From Gammaproteobacteria bacterium (GTDB taxonomy: Bacteria > Pseudomonadota > Gammaproteobacteria > Pseudomonadales > Porticoccaceae), in NCBI GenBank assembly GCA_016708925.1, contig JADJET010000004.1, positions 1 through 64,000 of the forward strand: DNA of 64,000 bases. Direction: 5' to 3'. Below the pieces are notes generated by a model. It was not told the DNA's origin and searched no databases. It saw nothing but the letters and a program-made list of their open reading frames with translations. Shown in pieces: positions 10,547-18,827 of the stretch; position 1 is the first letter of the stretch, and every line of letters starts with the position of its first letter. A program made the translations under genes and the position numbers.

Positions 10547-11590
10547 ATGAAAGTCTTTACCACCATTCCCCAGAGACAATCTGCGCAAGGTGCCGGCGGC
10601 GGCGCGCGCCATCGGAGGCGGCCGGCTACGACGGCATCGTGACCATGGAGAACGCCCATGAGCCGTACCTGCCGCTGGCGGTGGCGGCTACCGCCACCGA
10701 GCGCGTGGAGCTGATCACCGGCATCGCCATCGCCTTTGCCCGCAGTCTTATGGTGGTCGCCAACGCGGGCTGGGACTTGCAGGCGGCGGCGCCCGGGCGC
10801 GTGGTGCTGGGGCTGGGCAGCCAGATCAAGGCCCACAACGAGCATCGCTTCAGCGTGCCCCCGGTCGGCGCCGGCGCCGCGCATGCGCGAATATGTGCAG
10901 GCACTGCGCGCGATCTGGGCGTGCTGGAAAGGGGAAGGTGCGCTGGCGTTTCGTGGCGAGCACTACCGCTTCACACTGATGACGCCGAATTTCATTCCCG
11001 AGGATTTTCCGGAACCGCTGCCCGCCGTCACCATCGCCGCCGTGGGCCCGGCGATGCTGCGCGTGGCCGGCGAAGTCTGCGACGGCGTGCGCCTGCATCC
11101 GTTCTGTACCCGCGCCTATCTGGAGCAGGTGGTGTTGCCGGAGCTTGCCACCGGCTGGGCGCGTGGCGGACGTCGGCGGGAACATTTCGAAATCTCGGGC
11201 GGCGGTTTTATCGCCACCGGGCCGGATGACGAAGCCGTCGCCAGGATGGTCGAGTGGGTGCGCTATCGGGTGGCGTTCTATGCGTCCACGCCCGCCTATT
11301 GGCCGGTGCTCGCCCAACACGGGCTGGAGGAGCTGGGCGCCAAGCTCAACCGCCTGACCAAGGCCGGGCAGTGGGACAGGATCGCGGCGGAAATCCCGGA
11401 TGACGTGGTGAACCTGTTTGCGGCGATTGGCCGCCACGACGAGATTGCCGCCGCCATCGCAAAACGCTTTAGTAGCGCCTCCGATGCCATCTTCGCCAGC
11501 GTCGCCACCGCGGTGCCGGCGGATCTGCCGCCGGACCTGGTACAGGATATCCGGCGGCTTCCGGCCGCATTCACCGGCTTCCCACGCTGA
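10547..11590 (+). pseudogene. LLM-class F420-type oxidoreductase, three single-base indels
   Basis: Luciferase-like monooxygenase fold, resembling the F420-dependent or flavin-dependent oxidoreductases of actinobacterial type (TIGR03617-like). ATG gives MKVFTTIPQ. An extra A then shifts the frame before DNLRKVPAAARAIE, and an extra G before AAGYDGIVTMENAHEPYLPLAVAA. The text ELITGIAIAFARS and GWDLQAAAPGRVVLGLGSQIKAHNEHRF is typical of the barrel. A third insertion near 10863 restores the original frame for MREYVQALRAIW through the stop, so the last 240 residues are clean. The repaired length is about 346 residues. The substrate cannot be inferred. Confidence 0.8.
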
Positions 11591-11618
11591 CAGGAAGCGG
11601 TGAATGACAGCGATATTC

Positions 11619-12670
11619 CTACCACTTGATGACGGTGGTGCCGACGGTGCCGAAGCTCGCCATCGCCTCGATCACGCCGGACGCTTTCTCGATGGGGAAC
11701 ACGTTGGTCACCATCTCGCCCGGGCGCAGCTTGCCGCTTTCCACCATGTTGAGCATTGCGCTGTAGCGGCGCGGCTGCATGCCGATGGTGCCGATGAATT
11801 GCAGCTCCATCGCCACGATCAGGTCCACCGGCAGCGACACGAAACCTTTTTCGGCTTGCGTCGTGAGGCCGATCTGCAAGTGGCGACCGCGTTTGCGCAG
11901 GCTCATGATCGAGTTCAGGCAGGTCGTGGCAATGCCGAGGGCATCCACCGAGACATGGGCGCCGCCGCCGGTGAGCTCCTTGATGGCCTCGGCGGGATTG
12001 GTCTTGGCGGCGTTCACGGTGTGCACCGCGCCCATCTTGCGGGCGACTTCCAGCGACTTGTCATTGATGTCCACCGCGATCACGTTGGCGCCCATGGCGT
12101 TGGCGATCTGGGTGGCGGCGAGGCCGATGCCGCCGCAGCCGTGGATGGCCACCCATTCCCGGCGGCGACCTTTACCTGATCCACGATGCCGTGAAAGGAG
12201 GTCATGAAGCGGCAGCCCATGCTGGCGGCGTCGGTAAAAGGCACGGATTCCGGCAGATTGATCAGATTGAGATCGGCTTTCAGGATATGGGCGTACTGAC
12301 CGTAGCCGCCGGAAGTGCGGAAACCGGCCAGATTGCCTTCGGCGCAGGTGTTCTGGTGGCCGGCGGCGCAGTATTCGCAGGTGCCGCAGCCCAGGTTGAA
12401 CGGACAAACGACGCGGTCGCCGACCCGGAATTTTTTGACATTGGCGCCGACTTCCGCCACTTCGCCGACGAATTCATGGCCGATGACGTGCGGCAGTTCG
12501 GGTTGCAGGCCGAGCCAGCCCCAGTCGCCGACGCAGACGTGCCAATCGCTGCGGCAGACGCCGTTGGCGGCCACCTTGATGATCGCGTCCTCCGGCCCGC
12601 ATTTGGGCTCCGGCCAGTTCGCGTGAATGACAAAAGGCTTGTTGAAGGCTTCGAGTACGGCGGCTTTCAT
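11619..12670 (-). pseudogene. Zinc-dependent alcohol dehydrogenase, one frameshift
   Basis: Medium-chain, NAD(P)-linked zinc alcohol dehydrogenase of about 350 residues. From ATG 12670 it reads ANGVCRSDWHVCVGDWG with the catalytic zinc cysteine. GHEFVGEVAEVG carries the zinc-binding histidine and glutamate, and CGTCEYCAAGHQNTC is the structural zinc site. After KVAAGN the frame breaks at about 12170, where GGGGAA is expected but GGGAA is written. The other frame continues EWVAIHGCGGIGLAATQIA, the Rossmann fold, to the end. A one-base loss in a G run could be either a real mutation or a sequencing error. It is convergent with the LLM gene. The ISL3 element begins 112 bp upstream. Confidence 0.88.
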
Positions 12671-12785
12671 GGGTTGGCTCCTGTTATTGTGGGGCACGTT
12701 TAGTCGGGCGTGTTCGGCCCACACTAGAACGGCGTGCTGACGGTTGTCAACGCCATGGTCTCTTCGTTGGATGGACACAGGCGGG

Positions 12786-12806
12786 TCTTTTGAATTTCGA
12801 GTGGGT
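12786..12806 (+). repeat. Left terminal inverted repeat of the ISL3 element
   Basis: This 21-bp terminal repeat matches the reverse complement of 14238-14258 with a single C/T difference. The transposase stop codon (12806-12808) begins at its inner edge. Confidence 0.85.
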
Positions 12807-14025
12807 TAAGCGGCATGCGGGTTGATCTTGCTGAAGTCGAGCTTGCCGGCAAGCAGGAAGACCACTGTGCGGATGGTGGAGAAATTGCCATAGCCGCGCG
12901 CCTTGCGCTTTGCGGCTGGAAGAGGCCGTTAATGGCTTCAAGGAAGCCGTTGGTCTGGCGGGTCTGGGTCCAGGTGACGATGCCCTCGATGTGACGGCGG
13001 ATCATCCCGGCGACCTCCTTCATCGGCTCGACCTGGAGCGCATCACATTGGTCGCCCATTGCCGGAGCATGGCGCACGACATTGATCTGCTTGCGCTCCG
13101 AGGATCTCGCGCAACGGCTCTTGCTAAAGCCAAGCCCGGGCGGTGCGCTTGGTCGTCACCGGGCGATCAGCGTATCGAGGTCGGCGCGGGCCGCCGGCGC
13201 CAGCTCGCCCGGTCCTTCAGAAGCTTCCAGCGCAACCCCTTGAGGCTCGGATCAGTCCGCTGTTCGATGCGCCGAGTCTTGTCGACGGCGGTACTGGCGT
13301 GGGCGATGACGTGGAACTTGTCGAAGGTGATCTGGGCATTGGGCAGATGCCTGGTCACGCCCTTGATGAAGGCGGGCGACATGTCGATGGAAATGGACGC
13401 CACGGCCTCAGGATTGCCGCCGTGGGCGGTAAAAGTCGGCGGCAAAGGCCTGGATCGTCTCAGCCCCCGGCCCTCGGTGACGAACAGCACCCGGCGCTCG
13501 TCAGCATCGGCGACCGGGGTGATGTAGTCGCGGCCGCGGGCCTTCGAGGTCTCATCCGCCGCCAGACGCTTGACGGCGGAGAAGTCGGCCTGCGCCACGC
13601 CCAGATCGACGTAGCGCTTGCAGATGGCCACCACCTGATGCCAGGAGAGATTCACCAGCCGGGCCACGGCCGCGAAGGTCATTTCCCGGCACAGGGTCAT
13701 GATCAGCGCCTCGAAGAGCAGCGTGAAGCCGGCCAGCCGGCCGGACCAGTCGGGTTCGACCTGGCGAATGCCGCCGTCGGGCAGCCGCACTCGCGGCACG
13801 CGGACTTCCAGATGGCACTCGTGTTGGAAGAAGTTCAGATGCCGATAGCGCTTGGTCACGGTGTCGTGGGCCGGGTGGTGCCCTCGATGCCGGGCACGGC
13901 AAAGCGGCTGCCGGCGACGAAATCGACCGCGATGGTCAACGACTTCTGGGCAGCGTCGAAATCGACGCCTTTGATGTACCAGGGGACGTAATGCCCAGGG
14001 CGGCTTCGAACAGCTTGGCGGTCAT
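12806..14025 (-). pseudogene. ISL3-family transposase, frameshifted
   Basis: DDE transposase of the ISL3 family. From ATG 14025 it reads MTAKLFEAALGITSP, then after an indel WYIKGVDFDAAQKSLTIAVD, and after another TVTKRYRHLNFFQHECHLEV, a family signature. RLVNLSWHQVVAICKRYVDLG is the helix-turn-helix region, and LAADETSKARGRDYI supplies an acidic residue. SIDMSPAFIKGV and FDKFHVIAHAS are typical of the catalytic core. Further breaks separate RQTNGFLEAINGLFQ and the C-terminal ARGYGNFSTIRTVVFLLAGKLDFSKI. The repaired length of about 406 residues is normal for the family. At least five indels make this copy inactive as written. Confidence 0.9.
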
Positions 14026-14101
14026 GTTGCGGTCACCCAGGTTTCTCAGGGACGAGCATCCTACCCTCTCCAGCGCGGCGGCCCTCTCGCCGCCCATGTC
14101 T

Positions 14102-14142
14102 CCCATGGCTGGATGCACAACCCCGCTGCATCCAGCCATGGG
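14102..14142. repeat. Perfect 16-bp hairpin inside the IS leader
   Basis: 14102-14117 (CCCATGGCTGGATGCA) and 14127-14142 are exact inverted copies around a 9-base loop. It lies about 80 bp upstream of the transposase start, inside the IS. No T tract follows on either strand, so it is not a standard intrinsic terminator. Protection against read-through transcription into the transposase, or a transposase binding site, are possible roles. Confidence 0.75.
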
Positions 14143-14237
14143 ACAACGATCTCACGGGGCTGCGCCTCAAGGGTCCGCTCCGCCGGGCTTCGCCCGCCCT
14201 TGACCCACAGCCCCGGGCCACCCCGTAACGCCCCATT

Positions 14238-14258
14238 ACCCACTCAAAATTCAAAAGA
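14238..14258 (-). repeat. Right terminal inverted repeat of the ISL3 element
   Basis: Reverse complement of 12786-12806 at 20 of 21 positions. It marks the outer end nearest the transposase start. Confidence 0.85.
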
Positions 14259-14324
14259 GGCCGAAAATTGCAGGTTGACGGGCTCCCTTGAACCCGTCAT
14301 CGGATTGTCTGCTGCGATGTAATC

Positions 14325-14343
14325 GTGACTGTCTGACAGTCAC
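14325..14343. repeat. Short palindrome between IS and ParC remnant
   Basis: GTGACTGT, a 3-base loop CTG, and ACAGTCAC form a perfect 8-bp inverted repeat. It lies 64 bp beyond the IS end and 70 bp below the stop of the chimeric ORF. It may be an operator-like site or the end of another element; nothing else supports a function. Confidence 0.4.
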
Positions 14344-14412
14344 CGCCCGCTCTCGGGAGCGTTGCCGTCGGAGTTACCCAAACGCAACCCTCGTCTCGGA
14401 CAGGCCCGGGCA

Positions 14413-14862
14413 TCACCCCCGCACCTCCGCCCGCTCCACCTTCTGCAAACCCCTTGGCAACTTGTTGCCGCGCCGGCCGCGCTTGCCGCGATAGTGCTCC
14501 AGATCACGGTAGGGGATGGCGATGTGGCGCTTGTCGGCGTGCAGCACCAACTCCTGGCCGCTGTCGACCACGGTGGCGGCGACAATGAACTCCTCGCGGC
14601 TCTGAGCCTGCGCGGCAGGAATGCTGATGATGCGGCTGCCCTTGCCGCGCGCCAGTTCCGGCAGTTCCGGCAGCTCGATCACCGCGAGACAGACTGAGTG
14701 GGGGGTCAACGCCCAGGCGCCTTGCGAGGATGTCGCGCCAAGGCTGCCGGAGATGGCGGGCAACGACACCACCGCAATGGTGGTGTCGAGCACATTCATG
14801 AAATTGGCCGCCGTGATCGCAACCACGGTCAGCAGCAGCGGCAGACGCGGACCCGCAGTCAT
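14413..14862 (-). pseudogene. Chimeric ORF: EmrB-type MFS N-terminus fused to ParC C-terminus
   Basis: A 149-codon open frame made from two unrelated genes. Residues 1 to about 55 (LTVVAITAANFMNVLDTTIA, then LPAISGSLGATSSQGAWALT) are the first helix and first loop of DHA2-type drug exporters such as EmrB. From about residue 65 onward the text ELPELARGKGSRIISIPAA, then EEFIVAATVV and GKRGRRGNKLPRGLQKVERAEV, is the extreme C-terminal beta-propeller end of topoisomerase IV subunit A (ParC). The junction keeps the reading frame. Both parents are truncated: about 450 residues of EmrB and 650 of ParC are missing. It could be a deletion scar or an assembly join. A functional protein is unlikely. Confidence 0.8.
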
Positions 14863-14905
14863 GGCGGACCAGCGCGCCGCGTCCGGAGGCCGGTCGGGAA
14901 ACCCG

Positions 14906-16273
14906 CTACGCCATGCCCAGATTATTCATGTCCCGCGCCGGATAGCCGGCGAGTATGGCTTGGGGATCGTGCGCCACGCCGGCGCGGTAAACCCGTTCCA
15001 GCGCGCGCAGTGAACGCACGTCCTGCGAGGGATCCTTGCCCAGCACCAGGATGTCCGCATAACGGCCGGGCGCGAGGGTGCCGAGCTGGTCTTCCATGCG
15101 CAGCGCCGAAGCGGCGGCGGCCGTAACCGCTTTGAGGGCTGCCATGTTACCGATGGCATCGGTCAGCAGTTCGACTTCGCGCAGCAGGGCAAATCCGGGC
15201 GGTGGATAGGCGACGCCGCAACAGTCGGTGCCGCCGACCACCACACCGCCGGCTTCATGCAGGATACGCACTGCCTCTTTTTGCTTGTCGAGGGCCTTGT
15301 CGCCCTTGCCCGGCGGGAAGCCGGTGTGAATATCCCACTCCGGCCCGGCCTTGACGATTTTCGCCAGGTGGCGCTGGCGGTTGAGACATGCCTGGGGGAT
15401 GTAGATGCGGTCGGTGTCGGCGAGCGCGGCTTCCAGGCCGATGTTGGCGAGCCATAGCAAGTCCAGCGTGGTGCCTATCTTGACCTGCTTTTCGACCATC
15501 GCACCGAACAGCGCCTGCGCGCCGGGGCCGTGCAGGTCGGCCTCTTCCCAGCCCTTGAAGGTGGTTTTGGAAAATCGCGGGCTCGACATCGAGATGTCCG
15601 GGGTGAGGCGCATTTCGATCGGGCAGATGTCGTTGTAGGGCGTGATCCACATGTGCTCGATGCCGTCGATGCCGAGATTGACGGCTTCGAGCGCGGTGGT
15701 GCGACCCAGATGGCCGGTGACGGGCACGCGCTTGTCCACCGCGTTGATACAGGCTGCGACGATGTCGGGCGTCATCGAGAAATACAGCTTGATGCCGTCC
15801 ACACCGGCGCGGAGCAACTGGTCGATCTTGCCGGGCGCGGCGGCCACGTCGGGCACGTTGTCGAGCATGATGCCGAACTCGCCCTGGCGGTCGAAGCTGT
15901 CGCCCCGGCCATCGAGCAGTGGCCCGCACACGAACAGCCGCGGCCCCAGCACTGCGCCGCTGTTGACCCGACCGCGCAGCGCGAGCACTTTTTCGAGCTT
16001 GCCGCCGACATCGCGCGCGGTGGTGACCCCGGCGCCGAGAAACAATTGCAGATCGATTTCGTCCACCATGGTGGCGTGGACATGGGTGTCGATCAGTCCC
16101 GGCATCAGGGTCTTGCCGGTGCAGTCGATGACGTCGGTATCGGCGCCGACGTCGATCTGCGCGTCCACCTTGACGATGCGCTCGCCGCGGATGAGGATCG
16201 ACACGCCGTCGCGCGGCTGTTTCGAAATGCAGTCGATCACCCGTGCGTTGCGCAACAGCGTTTCCTGTGCCAT
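14906..16273 (-). CDS. Amidohydrolase family protein (imidazolonepropionase-like)
   Basis: A 455-residue metal-dependent hydrolase of the amidohydrolase superfamily. Residues 50-70 carry GLIDTHVHATM, the HxH metal motif. VPVTGHLGRT and GIDGIEHMWI provide the further histidines. GGTDCCGVAYPPP supplies the late aspartate near residue 370, and LAPGRYADILVLGKDP is the standard C-terminal beta-sandwich text. No signal peptide is seen, so it should be cytoplasmic. The ring or peptide substrate cannot be told from sequence alone; nearest relatives act on cyclic amides or Xaa-Pro-type compounds. It is intact and is the first clean gene to the right of the rearranged zone. Confidence 0.88.
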   Translation of the reverse strand: MAQETLLRNARVIDCISKQPRDGVSILIRGERIVKVDAQIDVGADTDVIDCTGKTLMPGLIDTHVHATMVDEIDLQLFLGAGVTTARDVGGKLEKVLALRGRVNSGAVLGPRLFVCGPLLDGRGDSFDRQGEFGIMLDNVPDVAAAPGKIDQLLRAGVDGIKLYFSMTPDIVAACINAVDKRVPVTGHLGRTTALEAVNLGIDGIEHMWITPYNDICPIEMRLTPDISMSSPRFSKTTFKGWEEADLHGPGAQALFGAMVEKQVKIGTTLDLLWLANIGLEAALADTDRIYIPQACLNRQRHLAKIVKAGPEWDIHTGFPPGKGDKALDKQKEAVRILHEAGGVVVGGTDCCGVAYPPPGFALLREVELLTDAIGNMAALKAVTAAAASALRMEDQLGTLAPGRYADILVLGKDPSQDVRSLRALERVYRAGVAHDPQAILAGYPARDMNNLGMA

Positions 16274-16339
16274 GAGCTTTTCTCCGCTGAGTTATGAATT
16301 ATTGTCCGGTCGGCTGTTCGGCAACTTGTCAGGGATACG

Positions 16340-16437
16340 CTGAACAACCGTCCAAGCGTCGTTCCCGCGCACGGTGGGGGCCCGGGGATCTCACGACCTT
16401 CTGGATGCCCGCCTCCGCGGGCATGACGGTTGTTCAG
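16340..16437. repeat. REP-like element with 13-bp perfect terminal inverted repeats
   Basis: CTGAACAACCGTC at 16340-16352 is exactly inverted at 16425-16437. Inside lies a hairpin core at 16401-16428 that matches the cores at 16583-16609, 24883-24910 and 63420-63446 (GCCCGC and GCGGGC arms, flanked by CTGGAT and ATGACG). It is about 98 bp long, non-coding, and looks like a small non-autonomous or REP-type unit. Confidence 0.75.
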
Positions 16438-16553
16438 TGTCGCAGGGTGGGCAAAACGCAGCGTGCCCATCCCAGCGCCAGTGTTTCCAGCATTTCCACC
16501 GTCTCAAGATCACCATGAATCAACCGCTTTGGCAACAGCCGGAAAAACCTCGA

Positions 16554-16717
16554 CTAGTAGTGCGACATGTAAACAAAGGAACGTCATGCCCGCAAAGGCG
16601 GGCATCCAGTTTTTGCGCGGAAATCCAGCCGTTGTTGAGGCGCCGGGGCTGGATTCCCGCGTGCGCGGGAATGACGATGGTGAGCAATGTGTCGAAACTT
16701 ACGTACCGTGGTACTAG
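16554..16717 (+). repeat. CTAG-bounded REP-like element, copy A
   Basis: A 164-bp element that begins CTAGTA and ends TACTAG, containing two GC-rich hairpins (16583-16609 and around 16650-16675). Its reverse complement reappears at 24797-24938. The first 86 bases match at 84 positions and the last 30 at nearly all. Copy A keeps a second hairpin that copy B has lost. The two copies are inverted relative to each other and flank the 8-kb hspQ-SDR-opg segment. Confidence 0.85.
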
Positions 16718-16735
16718 CCGCGTTTCAGCAGATCG

Positions 16736-17074
16736 TCAGTGACTGCGGGGATTTTTTTGCCGGTAGCGGGCGTCCTTGAACTCGCCGAAAAACTGTTCGA
16801 CCTGAGGATGATTCACCGGCGTGCCGCTGGTGTCGGGCAACAGGTTTTGCTCCGACACATAGGCGACATAGTAGTTCTGCACGTTTTCGGCGAGCAGGTG
16901 ATAGAAGGGTTGATCGCGGCGCGGGCGCACATTTTCCGGAATGGCATTGAGCCATTCCTCGCTGTTGCTGAAGGTCGGATCGACGTCGAAGATCACGCCG
17001 CGAAACGGGTAGATCCGGTGCTTCACCACCTGCCCGATTTCAAATTTGGCGGTGCGGTTGACGGTCTCGATCAT
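16736..17074 (-). CDS. hspQ: Heat shock protein HspQ (YccV family)
   Basis: A 112-residue small protein of the HspQ/YccV hemimethylated-DNA-binding family. Diagnostic text includes FEIGQVVKHRIYPFRGVIFDVDP near residues 11-33, PRRDQPFYHLLAEN near 51-64 and YVAYVSEQNLLPD near 69-81. In Escherichia coli HspQ favours degradation of mutant DnaA and is a specificity-enhancing factor for Lon. The length matches the family. It lies 27 bp downstream of the SDR gene on the same strand and may be read with it. Confidence 0.92.
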   Translation of the reverse strand: MIETVNRTAKFEIGQVVKHRIYPFRGVIFDVDPTFSNSEEWLNAIPENVRPRRDQPFYHLLAENVQNYYVAYVSEQNLLPDTSGTPVNHPQVEQFFGEFKDARYRQKNPRSH

Positions 17075-17101
17075 GGCTCTGTCCGCGCTGCGGCCTGCCG
17101 G

Positions 17102-17854
17102 TCAGCGCATGGCGCCATCGATCTGGATGGTCTCGCCGTTGAGCATGCGGTTCTGGCAAATGTGTTTGACCAGCTCGCCGATTTCTCGCGGATCGCCCCA
17201 GCGTTTCGGGAAGGGCACCATCGCGATCAGCTTGTCGATATGCTTGTCGTCGACCGAGCTGGCCAGCGGAGTTTTGAAAAATCCCGGCGCGATGGTCATC
17301 ACGCGAATACCGTAAGGCGCGAGATCGCGGGCGAGCGGCAGGGTCGCACCCGCCACCGCGCGCTTGGACGCCGCATAGGCCGCCTGCCCCGGCGGGCCGT
17401 TGAACGCCGCTCCCGAGGCGATGTTGATCAGCACGCCGCGCTCGCCGTCCTCGAACGGATCGAGGTTCATCATCTGCTCGGCGAACAGCGCGCAGCCATC
17501 GAGGGTGCCGATGACATTGATGTTGATTTCGCGCTGCATGGATTCGATGGGATGCGGACCCTGGGAGCGGCTGGCGATTTTGCGGCTGACGTCGATGCCG
17601 GCGAAATTCACGGCGATACGCGGCGGACCAATGGCCGCGCAAGCCTGCTGTACCGCTGCCTTGAGCGAGTCGTGATCGGCGACATCGCATTTGACAGCAA
17701 TCCCGCCGAGCTCCCTGGCCAGGGGTTCCGCCAGCACCATGTCGCGGTCGAGCAGCGCCACGATGGCGCCCGCTTCGGCGAGTACGCGCGCGGTGGCGGC
17801 GCCGAGACCGGAAGCGCCACCCGTTAAAAATGCCGCTACACCTTCGAGCTTCAT
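17102..17854 (-). CDS. Short-chain dehydrogenase/reductase (HSD10-like)
   Basis: A 250-residue classical SDR. TGGASGLGAATARVLAEAG (residues 11-29) is the nucleotide-binding TGxxxGxG motif, and LLDRD has the acidic residue favouring NAD. NFAGID stands where most members have NNAG. A serine in the INIASGAAFN segment and YAASK supply the catalytic triad. PYGIRVMTIAPGFFKTP is the usual loop. Overall layout resembles 3-hydroxyacyl-CoA dehydrogenase type 2. It is about 50% like the next gene upstream by eye, sharing the unusual DVSRKIASR / DTARKIASR segment, so the pair looks like a tandem duplication. Confidence 0.88.
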   Translation of the reverse strand: MKLEGVAAFLTGGASGLGAATARVLAEAGAIVALLDRDMVLAEPLARELGGIAVKCDVADHDSLKAAVQQACAAIGPPRIAVNFAGIDVSRKIASRSQGPHPIESMQREININVIGTLDGCALFAEQMMNLDPFEDGERGVLINIASGAAFNGPPGQAAYAASKRAVAGATLPLARDLAPYGIRVMTIAPGFFKTPLASSVDDKHIDKLIAMVPFPKRWGDPREIGELVKHICQNRMLNGETIQIDGAMR

Positions 17855-17924
17855 AGGTTATCTCCTGCCGCGCGCCGGCTAATCAGTGCGCGAACGGTTG
17901 TTGGATTCGTCGGGAATTTCATGC

Positions 17925-18680
17925 TCAGAAAAGTCCCGCGTCGATGCGGATGGTCGAGGCGTTGAGCATCTGGTTTTCGCAGATGTGTTGCACCAGCGCG
18001 CCGATTTCATCCGGCCTGCCCTTGCGCTTGGGAAACAACACCTGGCGCAGCACCTGGCCAGTCATCGCGTCATCCATGGTGCCCGCCAGGGGGGTATCGA
18101 AGAGTCCCGGCGCGATGGTCATGACGCGAATGCCGTAGCGGGCGAGGTCGCGCGCCAGGGGCAGGGGCGCGCCCACCACACCAGCTTTGGACGCGGCATA
18201 CACCGACTGGCCATTGGGCGCGTTGAATGCCGCCACCGAGGCGATGTTGATGAGCACACCGCGCTCGCCGTCGGCATCCAGCGGCGCGAGATCGAGCATG
18301 GCGTAGGAGGCGTGGGCGCAGCAGCTCAGCGTGCCCACCAGATTGACGTCGATGACGCGCTGCATGGGGCCGATGGGGTGAGAGCCGGTCTTGCGGCTGG
18401 CAATCTTGCGCGCGGTGTCGATGCCGGCGCAGTTGACCAGAATGCGCGCGGCGCCCTGCGCGGCCTGGGCTGCGGCAACCGCCTGCTGCACCGAGGCGTC
18501 GCTGGCGACATCGCAGGCAATGGCGATGCCGCCGACCGCGGCGGCGGTTGCCTGCGCCAGTTCGGCGTTGCGATCAAGAATGGCGACTTTTGCGCCGGCG
18601 CGCGCCAGTACCCGCGCGACACCGGCGCCGATACCGGACGCTCCGCCGGTCACCAGTGCCGACAACCCGTGAATTTTCAT
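17925..18680 (-). CDS. Short-chain dehydrogenase/reductase (HSD10-like), tandem paralog
   Basis: A 251-residue SDR from the ATG at 18680. TGGASGIGAGVARVLARAG is the cofactor motif, NCAGID replaces NNAG as in its neighbour, and the serine of INIASVAAFN with YAASK completes the active site. YGIRVMTIAPGLFDTPLAG follows. The same strand and similar text, including the shared RKIASR segment, mark it as a duplicate of the downstream SDR, with a 70-bp gap between them. Likely acts on hydroxyacyl-CoA or a hydroxysteroid-like substrate; the specific reaction is not inferable. An in-frame extension upstream to 18734 lacks support. Confidence 0.87.
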   Translation of the reverse strand: MKIHGLSALVTGGASGIGAGVARVLARAGAKVAILDRNAELAQATAAAVGGIAIACDVASDASVQQAVAAAQAAQGAARILVNCAGIDTARKIASRKTGSHPIGPMQRVIDVNLVGTLSCCAHASYAMLDLAPLDADGERGVLINIASVAAFNAPNGQSVYAASKAGVVGAPLPLARDLARYGIRVMTIAPGLFDTPLAGTMDDAMTGQVLRQVLFPKRKGRPDEIGALVQHICENQMLNASTIRIDAGLF

Positions 18681-18827
18681 GCGTGACTCCGCCCCTGTAA
18701 TTGATGATGAAAAGAATGGAGAAAAGTCTAGCACGGGGTTTCCGCGCTATCGCAGCCAACCTGCGCACGCCGTGCGGAATCCGCGCAATGCAGGAGCAAC
18801 CGAATCGAGCCCGGCTACCGATTGCGT

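Larger units (their letters stand above)
12783..14261 (-). mobile_element. ISL3-family insertion sequence with terminal inverted repeats
   Basis: The element is about 1.48 kb, bounded by imperfect inverted repeats at 12786-12806 and 14238-14258 that match at 20 of 21 positions (TCTTTTGAATTT[C/T]GAGTGG core). The exact outer base is uncertain by a few positions. The transposase reads leftward and its TAA abuts the left repeat. About 210 bp between the right repeat and the transposase start holds a perfect 16-bp hairpin. I saw no clear 8-bp target duplication. The left neighbour is the alcohol dehydrogenase upstream region; the right neighbour is a ParC remnant. Confidence 0.88.
16274..16735. 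other. Repeat-rich intergenic region
   Basis: This 462-bp gap between the amidohydrolase and hspQ has no supportable gene. It carries two separate REP-like palindromic elements, at 16340-16437 and 16554-16717, described separately. Confidence 0.8.
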
